A DNA stretch of 29,531 nucleotides from SVQP01 sp045594445 (GTDB lineage: Bacteria; Bacillota; Clostridia; Oscillospirales; CAG-272): positions 1 through 29,531 of the forward strand of contig JAZNYL010000066.1 in NCBI GenBank assembly GCA_045594445.1. Direction: 5' to 3'. A program made the position numbers and the translations under genes. The notes beneath the pieces were generated by a model, which was given only the letters and a program-made list of their open reading frames with translations, was not told where the DNA came from and made no database searches. Position 1 is the first letter of the stretch; every line of letters starts with the position of its first letter. Shown piece after piece: positions 14,834 through 23,469 of the stretch.

Positions 14834-14948
14834 GCGCCATGGCGCGTGAAATTTTCCCTTCGGGAAAGTGAAATTTTTCCTTGCGGAAAAGTGAAATATT
14901 CCCTTCGGGAATGTGAAATGCCTCGTCTGTGGACGAGGCGTGAGAAGT
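14834..14948. repeat. GTGAAAT/hairpin tandem array
   Basis: Four exact copies of GTGAAAT (14846, 14868, 14891, 14913; spacing 22-23 nt) alternate with hairpins. The hairpins are the palindrome GCGCCATGGCGC (14834-14845); TTTCCC/GGGAAA (14853-14867); TTTTCC/GGAAAA (14875-14890); ATTCCC/GGGAAT (14898-14912); and GCCTCGTC/GACGAGGC (14920-14939). GTGAGAAGT follows. Stem sequences differ between units, but every stem is perfectly paired. The array occupies the gap before purD and does not resemble a CRISPR, since repeats are only 7 nt and spacers are palindromic. Confidence 0.85.
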
Positions 14949-14994
14949 AACAAAGCTAAAAGATATTTTTAGAAGAAAGGATGCTTTCTTATCT

Positions 14995-16263
14995 ATGAGA
15001 ATTTTAGTTGTTGGCGGCGGTGGCCGCGAGCATACGATTATTAAAAAGTTAAAAGAGAATAAGAGCGTTGAGGTCATTTACGCGCTGCCCGGCAACGGCG
15101 GCATGGCGGGTGACGCCGTATGCGTGCCCGTGGGTGCCAAGGATCTGGACGATATCGTGGCGTTTGCCAAGGAGAAAAAGATCGATTTTGCCGTGGTCGC
15201 ACCCGACGACCCGCTGGTGCTCGGCTGCGTGGACAGACTGAACGAGATCGGCATTCCTTGCTTTGGCCCGACTGCCAATGCGGCCATCATCGAGGGCAGC
15301 AAGGTGTTCTCCAAGAATCTGATGAAAAAGTACGGCATTCCCACGGCGGCGTACGAGGTGTTCGAGGATATGGACGCAGCACTTGCGTATCTTGAATCTG
15401 CCCCCATCCCCACCGTCATCAAAGCCGACGGTCTGGCACTGGGCAAGGGTGTCATCATCGCGCAGACCCTTGACGAAGCCAAGGCAGCGGTGGTTTCCAT
15501 GATGCAGGATAAGCAGTTTGGTGAGAGCGGCAGCCGCGTAGTGATTGAGGAATTCCTGACAGGCCCCGAGGTCTCGGTGCTGGCATTTACCGACGGAGTA
15601 TGCGTCAAGCCCATGGTATCGTCCATGGCCCACAAGCGCGCACTTGACGGCGACCAAGGACTGAATACCGGCGGCATGGGTACGGTTGCGCCCAACCCCT
15701 ATTATACCGAGGAAGTGGCACGCGAGTGCATGGAGACCATTTTCCTGCCCACCATCAACGCCATGAACGCAGAGGGAAGAACCTTCAAGGGCTGCCTCTA
15801 CTTTGGTCTGATGCTGACCCCGAACGGTCCCAAGGTTATTGAATACAATTGCCGCTTCGGTGATCCCGAAACGCAGGTGGTGCTGCCGCTACTCGAAAGT
15901 GACCTCTTGACCGTCATGCAGGCAACCGCAAACGGCACGCTTGCCGAGACCGAGGTCAAATTTGCTGACCGTCACGCATGCTGCGTGGTGGTGGCATCGG
16001 GTGGTTATCCGCAAAAGTACGGCTCGGGCTATCCCATGAGCTTGCCCGAGACGGGAAAAGATGAATATATCTTTGTCGCAGGCGCAAAGGTGCAGGACGG
16101 CGTGCTTGTCACCGCGGGCGGCAGAGTACTGGGTGCTGTGGCGGTTGAGGATAACCTTGCCGACGCGGTCGCGCATGCATACAGAATTGCCGATCAGGTA
16201 GAATTTGAGAATTGCTATAAGAGACGTGACATCGGTCAGCGTGCGCTGGCAGCAAAGAGATAA
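14995..16263 (+). CDS. purD: Phosphoribosylamine--glycine ligase (GAR synthetase)
   Basis: A 422-residue ATP-grasp enzyme of standard PurD length that joins phosphoribosylamine, the PurF product, to glycine. It begins MRILVVGGGGREHTI, followed by LPGNGG, the ATP-grasp segment VIKADGLALGKGV near residue 141, GGMGTVAPNPYYTEE near 224, and the metal-binding EYNCRFGDPETQ near 283. The Shine-Dalgarno sequence AGAAAGG (14974-14980) lies within a 7-bp hairpin, AAGAAAG-GATG-CTTTCTT (14973-14990), directly before the ATG. That could lower its initiation rate. The gap upstream contains the GTGAAAT array. Confidence 0.95.
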   Translation: MRILVVGGGGREHTIIKKLKENKSVEVIYALPGNGGMAGDAVCVPVGAKDLDDIVAFAKEKKIDFAVVAPDDPLVLGCVDRLNEIGIPCFGPTANAAIIEGSKVFSKNLMKKYGIPTAAYEVFEDMDAALAYLESAPIPTVIKADGLALGKGVIIAQTLDEAKAAVVSMMQDKQFGESGSRVVIEEFLTGPEVSVLAFTDGVCVKPMVSSMAHKRALDGDQGLNTGGMGTVAPNPYYTEEVARECMETIFLPTINAMNAEGRTFKGCLYFGLMLTPNGPKVIEYNCRFGDPETQVVLPLLESDLLTVMQATANGTLAETEVKFADRHACCVVVASGGYPQKYGSGYPMSLPETGKDEYIFVAGAKVQDGVLVTAGGRVLGAVAVEDNLADAVAHAYRIADQVEFENCYKRRDIGQRALAAKR

Positions 16264-16272
16264 GGAGGAAAC

Positions 16273-19200
16273 ATGGTTTACAGAGTATTTGTAGAAAAAA
16301 AGCAGGGACTTGACCACGAGGCCACCTCTCTTTGCCGTGAGATCAATACGTTTTTGGGCATTGAGGCCTTGGAGCGTGTTCGCGTGATCAACCGCTACGA
16401 CGTGGAGAATGCCACGACTGAGCTGTTTGAGTATGCCACCCGCACCGTGCTGTCCGAGCCGCAGCTGGACAACGTGTCCGATGCAATTGACGCAAAGGAT
16501 GCCAAGGTGTTTGCCGTGGAGTACCTGCCCGGTCAGTACGACCAGAGAGCGGAGAGCGCGGCACAGTGCATGCAGATCATTTCCTGCGGCGATCGCCCCA
16601 CCGTGCGCACCGCAAAGGTCTATTTGCTTTACGGTGAGCTGACCGAGGCGCAGGTTGCGGCTATCAAAAAGCACGTCATCAACCCCGTGGAGAGCCGCGA
16701 GGCAACCCTTGAAAAGCCCGAAACGCTTGCAGCGAAGTTTGAAATTCCCACCGAGGTCGAAACGCTGCACGGCTTTTGCGAAATGGACCAAGAGGCGCTT
16801 GCCGCATTCGTCAAGGCTTACGGGCTTGCCATGGATATGGATGACCTTGCCTTCTGTCGCGATTATTTTGTCAGCGAGAAGCGCGATCCCACCATCACCG
16901 AGATCCGCATGATCGATACCTACTGGTCGGACCACTGCCGCCACACCACCTTTTTGACCGAGATCGGCGAGGTTTCCATTGAGGATAAGGAGCTGGAGCG
17001 CGCTTGCAGAATCTACCAGAATATGAGAGAAGAGCTGGGACGTACCCACAAGCCCATGACGCTTATGGACATTGCCACCATCGGCACGCGTTACCTCAAG
17101 GCCAACGGCAAGCTGCCTCGTATCGATGAGTCCGAGGAGATCAACGCCTGCACGGTAAAGATCACGGTCAAAACAGAGGACGGCGACGAGCCTTGGCTGC
17201 TGCTCTTCAAGAACGAAACGCATAATCACCCCACCGAAATAGAGCCCTTTGGCGGCGCGGCTACCTGCATCGGCGGCGCGATCCGTGACCCCCTGTCCGG
17301 ACGCTCCTACGTGTATGCCGCTATGCGCGTTACGGGCGGTGCAGACCCCACGCGTGCACTTTCCGAGACGCTTCCCGGTAAGCTGCCGCAGAAAAAGCTG
17401 GTCACCACGGCTGCTGCGGGCTATTCCTCCTACGGCAACCAGATCGGTCTTGCTACCGGTCAGGTGGACGAGCTGTATCACGACGGCTATGCGGCAAAGC
17501 GCATGGAGATCGGTGCGGTTATCGCAGCTGCTCCTGCAGAGAACGTACGCCGTGAGGTACCCGATCCCGATGATATCGTCATTTTGCTGGGTGGCCGTAC
17601 CGGTCGTGACGGCTGCGGCGGTGCTACCGGCTCCTCCAAGTCGCATACGCTGACCTCGCTGGAGACCTGCGGTGCCGAGGTGCAGAAGGGCAACGCACCC
17701 GAGGAAAGAAAGCTGCAAAGATTGTTCCGCAATCCCGAGGCGTCCCGCCTGATCAAGCGCTGCAACGACTTTGGCGCAGGCGGTGTGTCGGTTGCCATCG
17801 GTGAGCTTGCGGACGGACTTGATATTGATCTCAATGCCGTGCCCAAGAAGTACGAGGGCTTGGACGGCACCGAGCTTGCCATCAGCGAAAGTCAGGAGAG
17901 AATGGCCGTTGTGGTTGCACCCGAGGATGCAGACCGCTTCTGCGAGCTGGCGCTCTGTGAAAACTTAGAGGCTACGCGCGTCGCACGCGTCAAGGCAGAT
18001 CCCAGACTGACTATGACGTGGAACGGCAAGGTTATCGTTGACCTCTCCCGTGAGTTCCTCAATTCCAACGGTGCAAAGAAGCACATGGATATCACGCTTT
18101 CCCAAACCAAGAGCTTTGAAAAGGAGATCCCCGCGGATTTCGCAAAGGGCATGAACGCGCTTGCGGGCGACCTCAATATCTGTTCTCGTCGCGGTCTTTC
18201 CGAACGCTTTGACTCCACCATCGGTGCGGGCACGGTGCTCATGCCGTTTGGCGGCGTGCATCAGCTCACGCCTATTCAGGCCATGGTGCACAAGATCTCT
18301 GTGGAAAAGAAGCACACGAACACCTGCTCTTATATGGCGTGGGGCTATAATCCCTTCATTGCTGAAAAGTCTCCCTATCACAGCGCGTATCTCGCGGTTG
18401 TGGAGTCTGTCTCCAAGCTGGTTGCACAGGGTGCTGAGTTTGAAGACGTATATCTGACCTTCCAGGAATATTTTGAAAAGCCCGGACGCGACAGACGTCG
18501 CTGGGGCAAGCCCATGGCAGCGCTGCTTGGCGCGCTCATGGCGCAAAAGGATTTTGAGATCGCTTCGATCGGCGGTAAGGACTCCATGAGCGGCTCGTTT
18601 GACGCTCTGGACGTGCCTCCCACGCTGGTTTCCTTCGCGGTCACCACGGGTGATGCCTCCGAGGTTGTGAGCGGTGAGTTCAAGGGCGCGGGCCATAAGG
18701 TCGTACTGATCACTCCCGAAAAGGGTGAGAACGGTCTGCCCGTAGCAGACAGCGTCAAGGTGCTGTTCGACGTGGTGCACAAGGGCATGGCGGACGGTAA
18801 GATTCTGGCCGCGTGGACGCCCACGCTTGGCGGCGTTGCCGAGGGCGTGCTCAAGATGTGCATGGGCAATGGCATCGGCTTTGCATTTGATGCTGGCGTG
18901 TCTCTTGATACCATCTTTGGCTACAATTACGGCGGGTTTATCTTAGAGCTTGCCGAGGGTGCAGAGATTGACGGTGCGCTGCTGGGTTACACCACGGCTG
19001 ACGCGAGCATCACTTACGGTCACAGCGCCGTTTGCCTTGACGCGCTGCTCAAGACGTACGAGGATAAGCTGGAAAGCGTTTATCCCTGCAATATTGAGCA
19101 CGAGCACGGCGAGCTGCCCACGGTTTCTTATACGGGCGGCTGTGCTGCAAAGGCTCCCGCAATTCTGACGGCTAAGCCGCAGGTGATTATTCCCGTATTC

Positions 19201-19974
19201 CCCGGTACAAACTGTGAATATGACAGCGCAAAGGCATTTTCCGATGCAGGAGCTGTGGCAAAGATCTTTGTGGTCAATAACCTGACGGGCGAGGGCATTG
19301 CCCGCTCGGTTGAGCAGTTTGCGGCACTCTGTAAAGAATCGCAGATCATATTCCTGCCCGGCGGATTTTCGGGCGGTGACGAGCCGGACGGTTCGGGTAA
19401 GTTCATTACCTCCTTCTTCCGTAACGCCGAGGTCAAGGAGCAGGTCAGTGACCTCTTGGATAACCGCGACGGTCTGATGGCGGGTATCTGCAACGGCTTC
19501 CAGGCGCTGATTAAGTTGGGCCTTGTGCCTTACGGTAAGATCATCGACACCGATGAGAATTGCCCTACTCTGACCTATAACACCATCGGCAGGCACCAGT
19601 CTCGCGTGGTGCGGACCCGTATCTGCTCCAATCTCTCTCCCTGGCTGCAGAACGTGCAGGTTGGCGACGTGGTCAACGTACCCATCTCGCACGGTGAAGG
19701 TCGATTCCTTTGCTCCGAGCAGTTGGCGGCCGAGCTTGCAAGAAATGGCCAGATCGCCACGCAGTACGTGGACGAGCAGGGAATCGTGACCGCGGACGTG
19801 CGCTGCAACCCCAACAACTCGGTATTTGCGATCGAGGGTATCACCTCGCCCGACGGCAGAGTGTTCGGTAAGATGGGACACTCCGAGAGAGTCGGTCAGA
19901 ATCTGTATCGCAACGTGCCCGGCAGCTTTGATATCGGTATGTTTGCATCCGCAGTCAAGTATTTCAAAGGTTAA
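16273..19974 (+). CDS. purL: Phosphoribosylformylglycinamidine synthase, large single-chain form
   Basis: A 1233-residue FGAM synthase with synthetase and glutaminase parts in one chain, as in E. coli. The order is an N-terminal substrate-channel domain, then the first AIRS-like domain with YWSDHCRHTTF near residue 215 and NETHNHPTEIEPFGGAAT near 314. A second AIRS-like half follows, and a C-terminal class I amidotransferase from about 970 with Cys1073 (GICNGFQ), His1140 and Glu1142 (SHGEGRF). Unlike PurF, the glutaminase triad is intact, so this step still uses glutamine. AAGGAGG lies 5 nt before the ATG and 9 nt after purD. The long open frame on the opposite strand (15889-17718) is a codon-bias shadow. 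Confidence 0.96.
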   Translation: MVYRVFVEKKQGLDHEATSLCREINTFLGIEALERVRVINRYDVENATTELFEYATRTVLSEPQLDNVSDAIDAKDAKVFAVEYLPGQYDQRAESAAQCMQIISCGDRPTVRTAKVYLLYGELTEAQVAAIKKHVINPVESREATLEKPETLAAKFEIPTEVETLHGFCEMDQEALAAFVKAYGLAMDMDDLAFCRDYFVSEKRDPTITEIRMIDTYWSDHCRHTTFLTEIGEVSIEDKELERACRIYQNMREELGRTHKPMTLMDIATIGTRYLKANGKLPRIDESEEINACTVKITVKTEDGDEPWLLLFKNETHNHPTEIEPFGGAATCIGGAIRDPLSGRSYVYAAMRVTGGADPTRALSETLPGKLPQKKLVTTAAAGYSSYGNQIGLATGQVDELYHDGYAAKRMEIGAVIAAAPAENVRREVPDPDDIVILLGGRTGRDGCGGATGSSKSHTLTSLETCGAEVQKGNAPEERKLQRLFRNPEASRLIKRCNDFGAGGVSVAIGELADGLDIDLNAVPKKYEGLDGTELAISESQERMAVVVAPEDADRFCELALCENLEATRVARVKADPRLTMTWNGKVIVDLSREFLNSNGAKKHMDITLSQTKSFEKEIPADFAKGMNALAGDLNICSRRGLSERFDSTIGAGTVLMPFGGVHQLTPIQAMVHKISVEKKHTNTCSYMAWGYNPFIAEKSPYHSAYLAVVESVSKLVAQGAEFEDVYLTFQEYFEKPGRDRRRWGKPMAALLGALMAQKDFEIASIGGKDSMSGSFDALDVPPTLVSFAVTTGDASEVVSGEFKGAGHKVVLITPEKGENGLPVADSVKVLFDVVHKGMADGKILAAWTPTLGGVAEGVLKMCMGNGIGFAFDAGVSLDTIFGYNYGGFILELAEGAEIDGALLGYTTADASITYGHSAVCLDALLKTYEDKLESVYPCNIEHEHGELPTVSYTGGCAAKAPAILTAKPQVIIPVFPGTNCEYDSAKAFSDAGAVAKIFVVNNLTGEGIARSVEQFAALCKESQIIFLPGGFSGGDEPDGSGKFITSFFRNAEVKEQVSDLLDNRDGLMAGICNGFQALIKLGLVPYGKIIDTDENCPTLTYNTIGRHQSRVVRTRICSNLSPWLQNVQVGDVVNVPISHGEGRFLCSEQLAAELARNGQIATQYVDEQGIVTADVRCNPNNSVFAIEGITSPDGRVFGKMGHSERVGQNLYRNVPGSFDIGMFASAVKYFKG

Positions 19975-19999
19975 TTTTTTAGAAAGAGGTAGATAGATT

Positions 20000-21502
20000 A
20001 TGGCATATTTTTATCCCGAAGCATCCCATACCTTCAATGAATATCTGTTGGTCCCCGGTTATTCGGGCCCCGATTGCATCCCCACCAACGTCTCTCTGCG
20101 CACCCCTCTGGTTCGCTTCAGAAAGGGCGAAGAGCCTGCGATTTCCATGAATATCCCCATGGTTTCGGCCATTATGCAGTCTGTCTCGGGCGATAAGCTG
20201 GCGGTCGCGCTTGCAAAGGAGGGCGGCGTGTCCTTCATTTACGGCGCGCAGACCATTGAGGACGAGGCCGCCATGGTTGCCCGCGTCAAGGGTCACAAGG
20301 CAGGCTTTGTCCGCAGCGATTCCAACATCCGTCCCGATCAGACCTTGGCTGACATTCTGGCACTCAAGGAAAAGACCGGTCACTCCACCGTGGCCGTAAC
20401 CGATGACGGCACGAATACCGGCAAGCTGCTTGGCATCGTGACCGGCAGAGATTATCGCGTCAGCCGTATGTCTCCCGATCTCAAGGTTTCCGAGTTCATG
20501 ACGCCTCTTGAAAAGCTGGTCACCGCTCCCGAGGGAACTACCCTGAAGGCTGCAAACGATATCATCTGGGATCATAAGCTCAATTCTCTTCCCATCGTGG
20601 ATAAGAGCGGCTGCTTGGTTGCATTCGTATTCCGCAAGGACTACGATACCCATAAGCAGAACCCGAACGAGCTCTTGGACGCACAGAAGAGATACGTGGT
20701 CGGCGCGGGCATCAATACCCGTGACTACGCGCAGCGCGTGCCTGCATTGGTAGAGGCAGGCGTGGACGTGGTCTGTATCGACTCCTCCGAGGGCTTCTCG
20801 GCTTGGCAGCAGCAGACCATCGCGTGGATCCGCGAGCACTACGGTGACAGCGTCAAGGTCGGCGCAGGCAACGTCGTAGACAGAGACGGCTTCAGATTTT
20901 TGGCCGATTGCGGTGCGGACTTTATCAAGGTCGGCATCGGCGGCGGTTCGATCTGCATTACCAGAGAGACCAAGGGCATCGGCCGCGGTCAGGCAACTGC
21001 GCTGATCGAGGTTTGCAAGGCTCGTGACGAATACTTTGAGGAAACCGGCATTTACGTGCCCGTTTGCTCGGATGGCGGTATCGTGCACGATCACCACATC
21101 ACCCTTGCTTTGGCTATGGGTGCGGATTTCGTTATGCTTGGCAGATACTTTGCAAGATTTGAGGAATCCCCCAGCGCAAAGGTCAACGTGGGCGGCACGC
21201 TGATGAAGGAGTATTGGGGCGAGGGCTCCAACCGCGCGCGTAACTGGCAGAGATACGACCTGGGCGGCGCTACCAAGCTGTCCTTTGAGGAGGGCGTTGA
21301 TTCTTACGTGCCTTACGCGGGCAAGCTGTCCGATAACGTACAGACCACGCTTTACAAGGTCAAGAGCACCATGTGTAACTGCGGCGCGCTCACCATTCCC
21401 GAGCTGCAGCAGAAGGCAAAGCTGACGCTGGTGTCCTCCACCAGTATCGTAGAGGGCGGCGCACACGACGTTGTGGTCAAGACCTCTAACAAGCAAGTTT
21501 AA
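20000..21502 (+). CDS. guaB: IMP dehydrogenase, Tritrichomonas-type
   Basis: A 500-residue IMPDH oxidising IMP to XMP with NAD, the committed step to GMP. It has a TIM barrel with a central CBS insert at about residues 95-220. The catalytic loop GIGGGSICITRE has Cys319, and the mobile flap NWQRYD has Arg418-Tyr419. These are the residue numbers known for Tritrichomonas foetus IMPDH. Segments such as SDGGIVHDHHITLALAMG, GRYFARFEESPS and KSTMCNCGALTIP match that protein as I recall it, and differ from common bacterial GuaB, which has GPGSICTTR and GSxxAGT. The start has AGAAAGAGG about 11 nt upstream, 25 nt after purL. Its place here routes the operon's IMP to guanine nucleotides. GMP reductase is unlikely given the CBS insert and RY flap. 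Confidence 0.92.
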   Translation: MAYFYPEASHTFNEYLLVPGYSGPDCIPTNVSLRTPLVRFRKGEEPAISMNIPMVSAIMQSVSGDKLAVALAKEGGVSFIYGAQTIEDEAAMVARVKGHKAGFVRSDSNIRPDQTLADILALKEKTGHSTVAVTDDGTNTGKLLGIVTGRDYRVSRMSPDLKVSEFMTPLEKLVTAPEGTTLKAANDIIWDHKLNSLPIVDKSGCLVAFVFRKDYDTHKQNPNELLDAQKRYVVGAGINTRDYAQRVPALVEAGVDVVCIDSSEGFSAWQQQTIAWIREHYGDSVKVGAGNVVDRDGFRFLADCGADFIKVGIGGGSICITRETKGIGRGQATALIEVCKARDEYFEETGIYVPVCSDGGIVHDHHITLALAMGADFVMLGRYFARFEESPSAKVNVGGTLMKEYWGEGSNRARNWQRYDLGGATKLSFEEGVDSYVPYAGKLSDNVQTTLYKVKSTMCNCGALTIPELQQKAKLTLVSSTSIVEGGAHDVVVKTSNKQV

Positions 21503-21525
21503 TATATTAAAGGAGAATCACCGAC

Positions 21526-23202
21526 ATGATGACTGATATTGAAATTGCCCAGAGCATTAAGATGCAGCCGATCACCGAGGTTGCAAAAACTGCGGGTATC
21601 CCCGAGGAATATCTGGAGCAGTATGGCAGATATAAGGCAAAGGTGGATTACACCGCGCTGATGAAAAATGCTGCCGACAAGAAGGACGGCAAGCTGATCC
21701 TTGTTACCGCCATCACCCCCACCCCTGCAGGCGAGGGCAAGACCACCACCACCATCGGCCTTGCGGATGGTATGCGCAAGATCGGCAAAAACGTCATGGT
21801 CGCGCTGCGCGAGCCCTCTCTCGGCCCTGTATTCGGTGTCAAGGGCGGCGCTGCAGGCGGCGGATATGCACAGGTCGTGCCCATGGAGGATATCAATTTG
21901 CACTTCACGGGTGACTTCCACGCCATCGGCGCGGCAAACAACCTGCTGGCTGCAATGTTGGATAACCACATCTATCAGGGTAATGCGCTGAATATCGACC
22001 CCCGACGCATCACCTGGAAGAGATGCGTGGATATGAACGACCGTCAGCTTCGTTTCGTTGTGGATGGCCTTGGCGGCAGAGTCAACGGCACGCCCCGCGA
22101 GGACGGCTACGATATCACGGTAGCATCCGAGATCATGGCAGTATTCTGCCTTGCATCCTCGATCGAGGACCTCAAGGAAAGACTTTCCCGCATCATTGTG
22201 GCTTACACCTACGATCAGAAGCCTGTCACCGCAGGCGACCTTAAGGCTGTGGGTGCTATGGCGGCACTTCTCAAGGATGCCATCAAGCCTAACCTGGTGC
22301 AGACCCTGGAGGGCACACCCGCGCTGGTGCACGGCGGTCCTTTTGCAAACATTGCGCACGGCTGCAACTCGATCATGGCCACCAAGCTTGCCATGAAGCT
22401 GGGCGATTATACCGTCACCGAGGCAGGCTTTGGTGCGGATCTGGGTGCTGAAAAGTTCCTCGACATCAAGTGCCGTATGGCAGGACTTACTCCCGACGCG
22501 GTCGTGGTGGTTGCCACCATCCGCGCACTCAAGATGCATGGCGGCCTTGCAAAGACCGAACTGGGCACCGAAAATCTTGAAGCGCTTGGTAAGGGACTTC
22601 CCAACCTGCTTCGCCACGTTTCCAATATCAAGAACGTGTATAAGCTGCCCTGTGTGGTGGCTGTCAACCGTTTTCCCACCGACACCGATGCAGAGGTTGA
22701 AGAGATCATCCGCAAGTGCCGTGAGCTTGGCGTCAACGTTGTCCTTTCCGAGGTTTGGGCAAAGGGCGGCGAAGGTGGCGTAGCGCTGGCTACCGAGGTG
22801 GTTCGTCTGTGCGAAGAGGAAAAGGGTGATTTCACCTTCTCCTACGAGCTGGACGGCAGCATTCAGGATAAGATCGAGGCTGTGGTCAAGAAGGTCTACG
22901 GCGGCGCAGGCGTATCCATTCTGCCTGCAGCGCAGAAGCAGATCGCAGAACTGACCGCTCTTGGCTTTGATAAGTGCCCCATCTGCGTGGCAAAGACGCA
23001 GTATTCTTTCTCGGATGATATGACCAAGCTGGGCGCACCCGAGGGCTTTACCGTGACGGTCAAGAACGTTAAGGTTTCGGCAGGTGCAGGCTTTGTAGTC
23101 GTGCTGACCGGCGACATCATGACCATGCCGGGTCTGCCTAAGGTTCCCGCAGCAGAGAAGATCGACGTGGACGCAAACGGCGTTATTACCGGGTTGTTCT
23201 AA
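21526..23202 (+). CDS. fhs: Formate--tetrahydrofolate ligase
   Basis: A 558-residue Fhs of normal length, joining formate and THF with ATP to make 10-formyl-THF. The P-loop TPTPAGEGKTTTTIG (near 63-77, Lys72) and MREPSLGPVFG-like ALREPSLGPVFGVKGGAAGGG are present, as are NPDIV-like folate segments further on. AGGAG lies 10 nt before ATG 21526; a second in-frame ATG follows at once. It is the last gene before the terminator at 23222-23246. It supplies the cofactor used by PurN and AICARFT in the same operon, and the FNT channel may supply its formate. Being last in a riboswitch-controlled operon, it is expected to rise when ZMP/ZTP signals formyl-THF shortage. Confidence 0.96.
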   Translation: MMTDIEIAQSIKMQPITEVAKTAGIPEEYLEQYGRYKAKVDYTALMKNAADKKDGKLILVTAITPTPAGEGKTTTTIGLADGMRKIGKNVMVALREPSLGPVFGVKGGAAGGGYAQVVPMEDINLHFTGDFHAIGAANNLLAAMLDNHIYQGNALNIDPRRITWKRCVDMNDRQLRFVVDGLGGRVNGTPREDGYDITVASEIMAVFCLASSIEDLKERLSRIIVAYTYDQKPVTAGDLKAVGAMAALLKDAIKPNLVQTLEGTPALVHGGPFANIAHGCNSIMATKLAMKLGDYTVTEAGFGADLGAEKFLDIKCRMAGLTPDAVVVVATIRALKMHGGLAKTELGTENLEALGKGLPNLLRHVSNIKNVYKLPCVVAVNRFPTDTDAEVEEIIRKCRELGVNVVLSEVWAKGGEGGVALATEVVRLCEEEKGDFTFSYELDGSIQDKIEAVVKKVYGGAGVSILPAAQKQIAELTALGFDKCPICVAKTQYSFSDDMTKLGAPEGFTVTVKNVKVSAGAGFVVVLTGDIMTMPGLPKVPAAEKIDVDANGVITGLF

Positions 23203-23215
23203 ACCATATCATTAT

Positions 23216-23246
23216 AAAAGAGGCGCACCATACAGGTGCGCCTTTT
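23216..23246 (+). terminator. Intrinsic terminator of the purine operon
   Basis: GGCGCACC (23222-23229) pairs with GGTGCGCC (23235-23242), followed by TTTT and preceded by AAAAG. It begins 14 nt after the fhs stop. Confidence 0.9.
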
Positions 23247-23252
23247 ATGATG

Positions 23253-23380
23253 AAAGTTTCGATCAAGCCTTTTCAAAGGCTTGCGCGGGTGGAGGGCGCG
23301 AAGCCCCCTCGCGCTCCGTAGAGCGCGAAATCTTTTACGGCATTTTTGGTTCTTTTTGTGCCTCTTTGCTCAAAAAGAAC
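23253..23380. repeat. Hairpin-rich noncoding repeat element
   Basis: Four hairpins are packed in series: AAGCCTTTT/AAAGGCTT (23265-23282), GAGGG/CCCTC (about 23292-23310), GCGCTC-cgta-GAGCGC (23311-23326) and TTCTTTTTG/CAAAAAGAA (about 23351-23379). No coding signal is visible. I recall near-identical strings scattered through gut Clostridia genomes, but cannot verify that here. It separates the purine operon terminator from the shared terminator at 23417-23442. Confidence 0.6.
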
Positions 23381-23416
23381 GGAGAGAGTTCTCTCAACGT
23401 ATTCCCTAAACCAAAC

Positions 23417-23442
23417 AAAAGCCGCGGAAATCCGCGGCTTTT
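23417..23442. terminator. Bidirectional terminator
   Basis: AAAAGCCGCGGA (23417-23428) pairs perfectly with TCCGCGGCTTTT (23431-23442). It lies 27 nt after the minus-strand ECF gene stop, and has T runs in both directions. Confidence 0.88.
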
Positions 23443-23469
23443 CTATTTGCTTTTCTCTTTGCTGTTTGT

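Noticed and set aside
14834..14948. CRISPR array
   Set aside because: Repeats are only 7 nt, spacers are palindromic, unit length is 22-23 nt, and no cas gene is present.
13358..14953. 531-residue open frame on the minus strand
   Set aside because: Antisense to AICARFT and reads through repeat copy 5 and the GTGAAAT array; no recognisable domain.
15889..17718. 609-residue open frame on the minus strand
   Set aside because: It lies fully opposite purD/purL, is low-complexity in Leu, Gly and His, has no family resemblance, and reflects codon bias of the real genes.
19979..21496. 505-residue open frame on the minus strand
   Set aside because: It mirrors guaB almost exactly; guaB has clear catalytic motifs and a ribosome binding site, and the antisense frame has neither.
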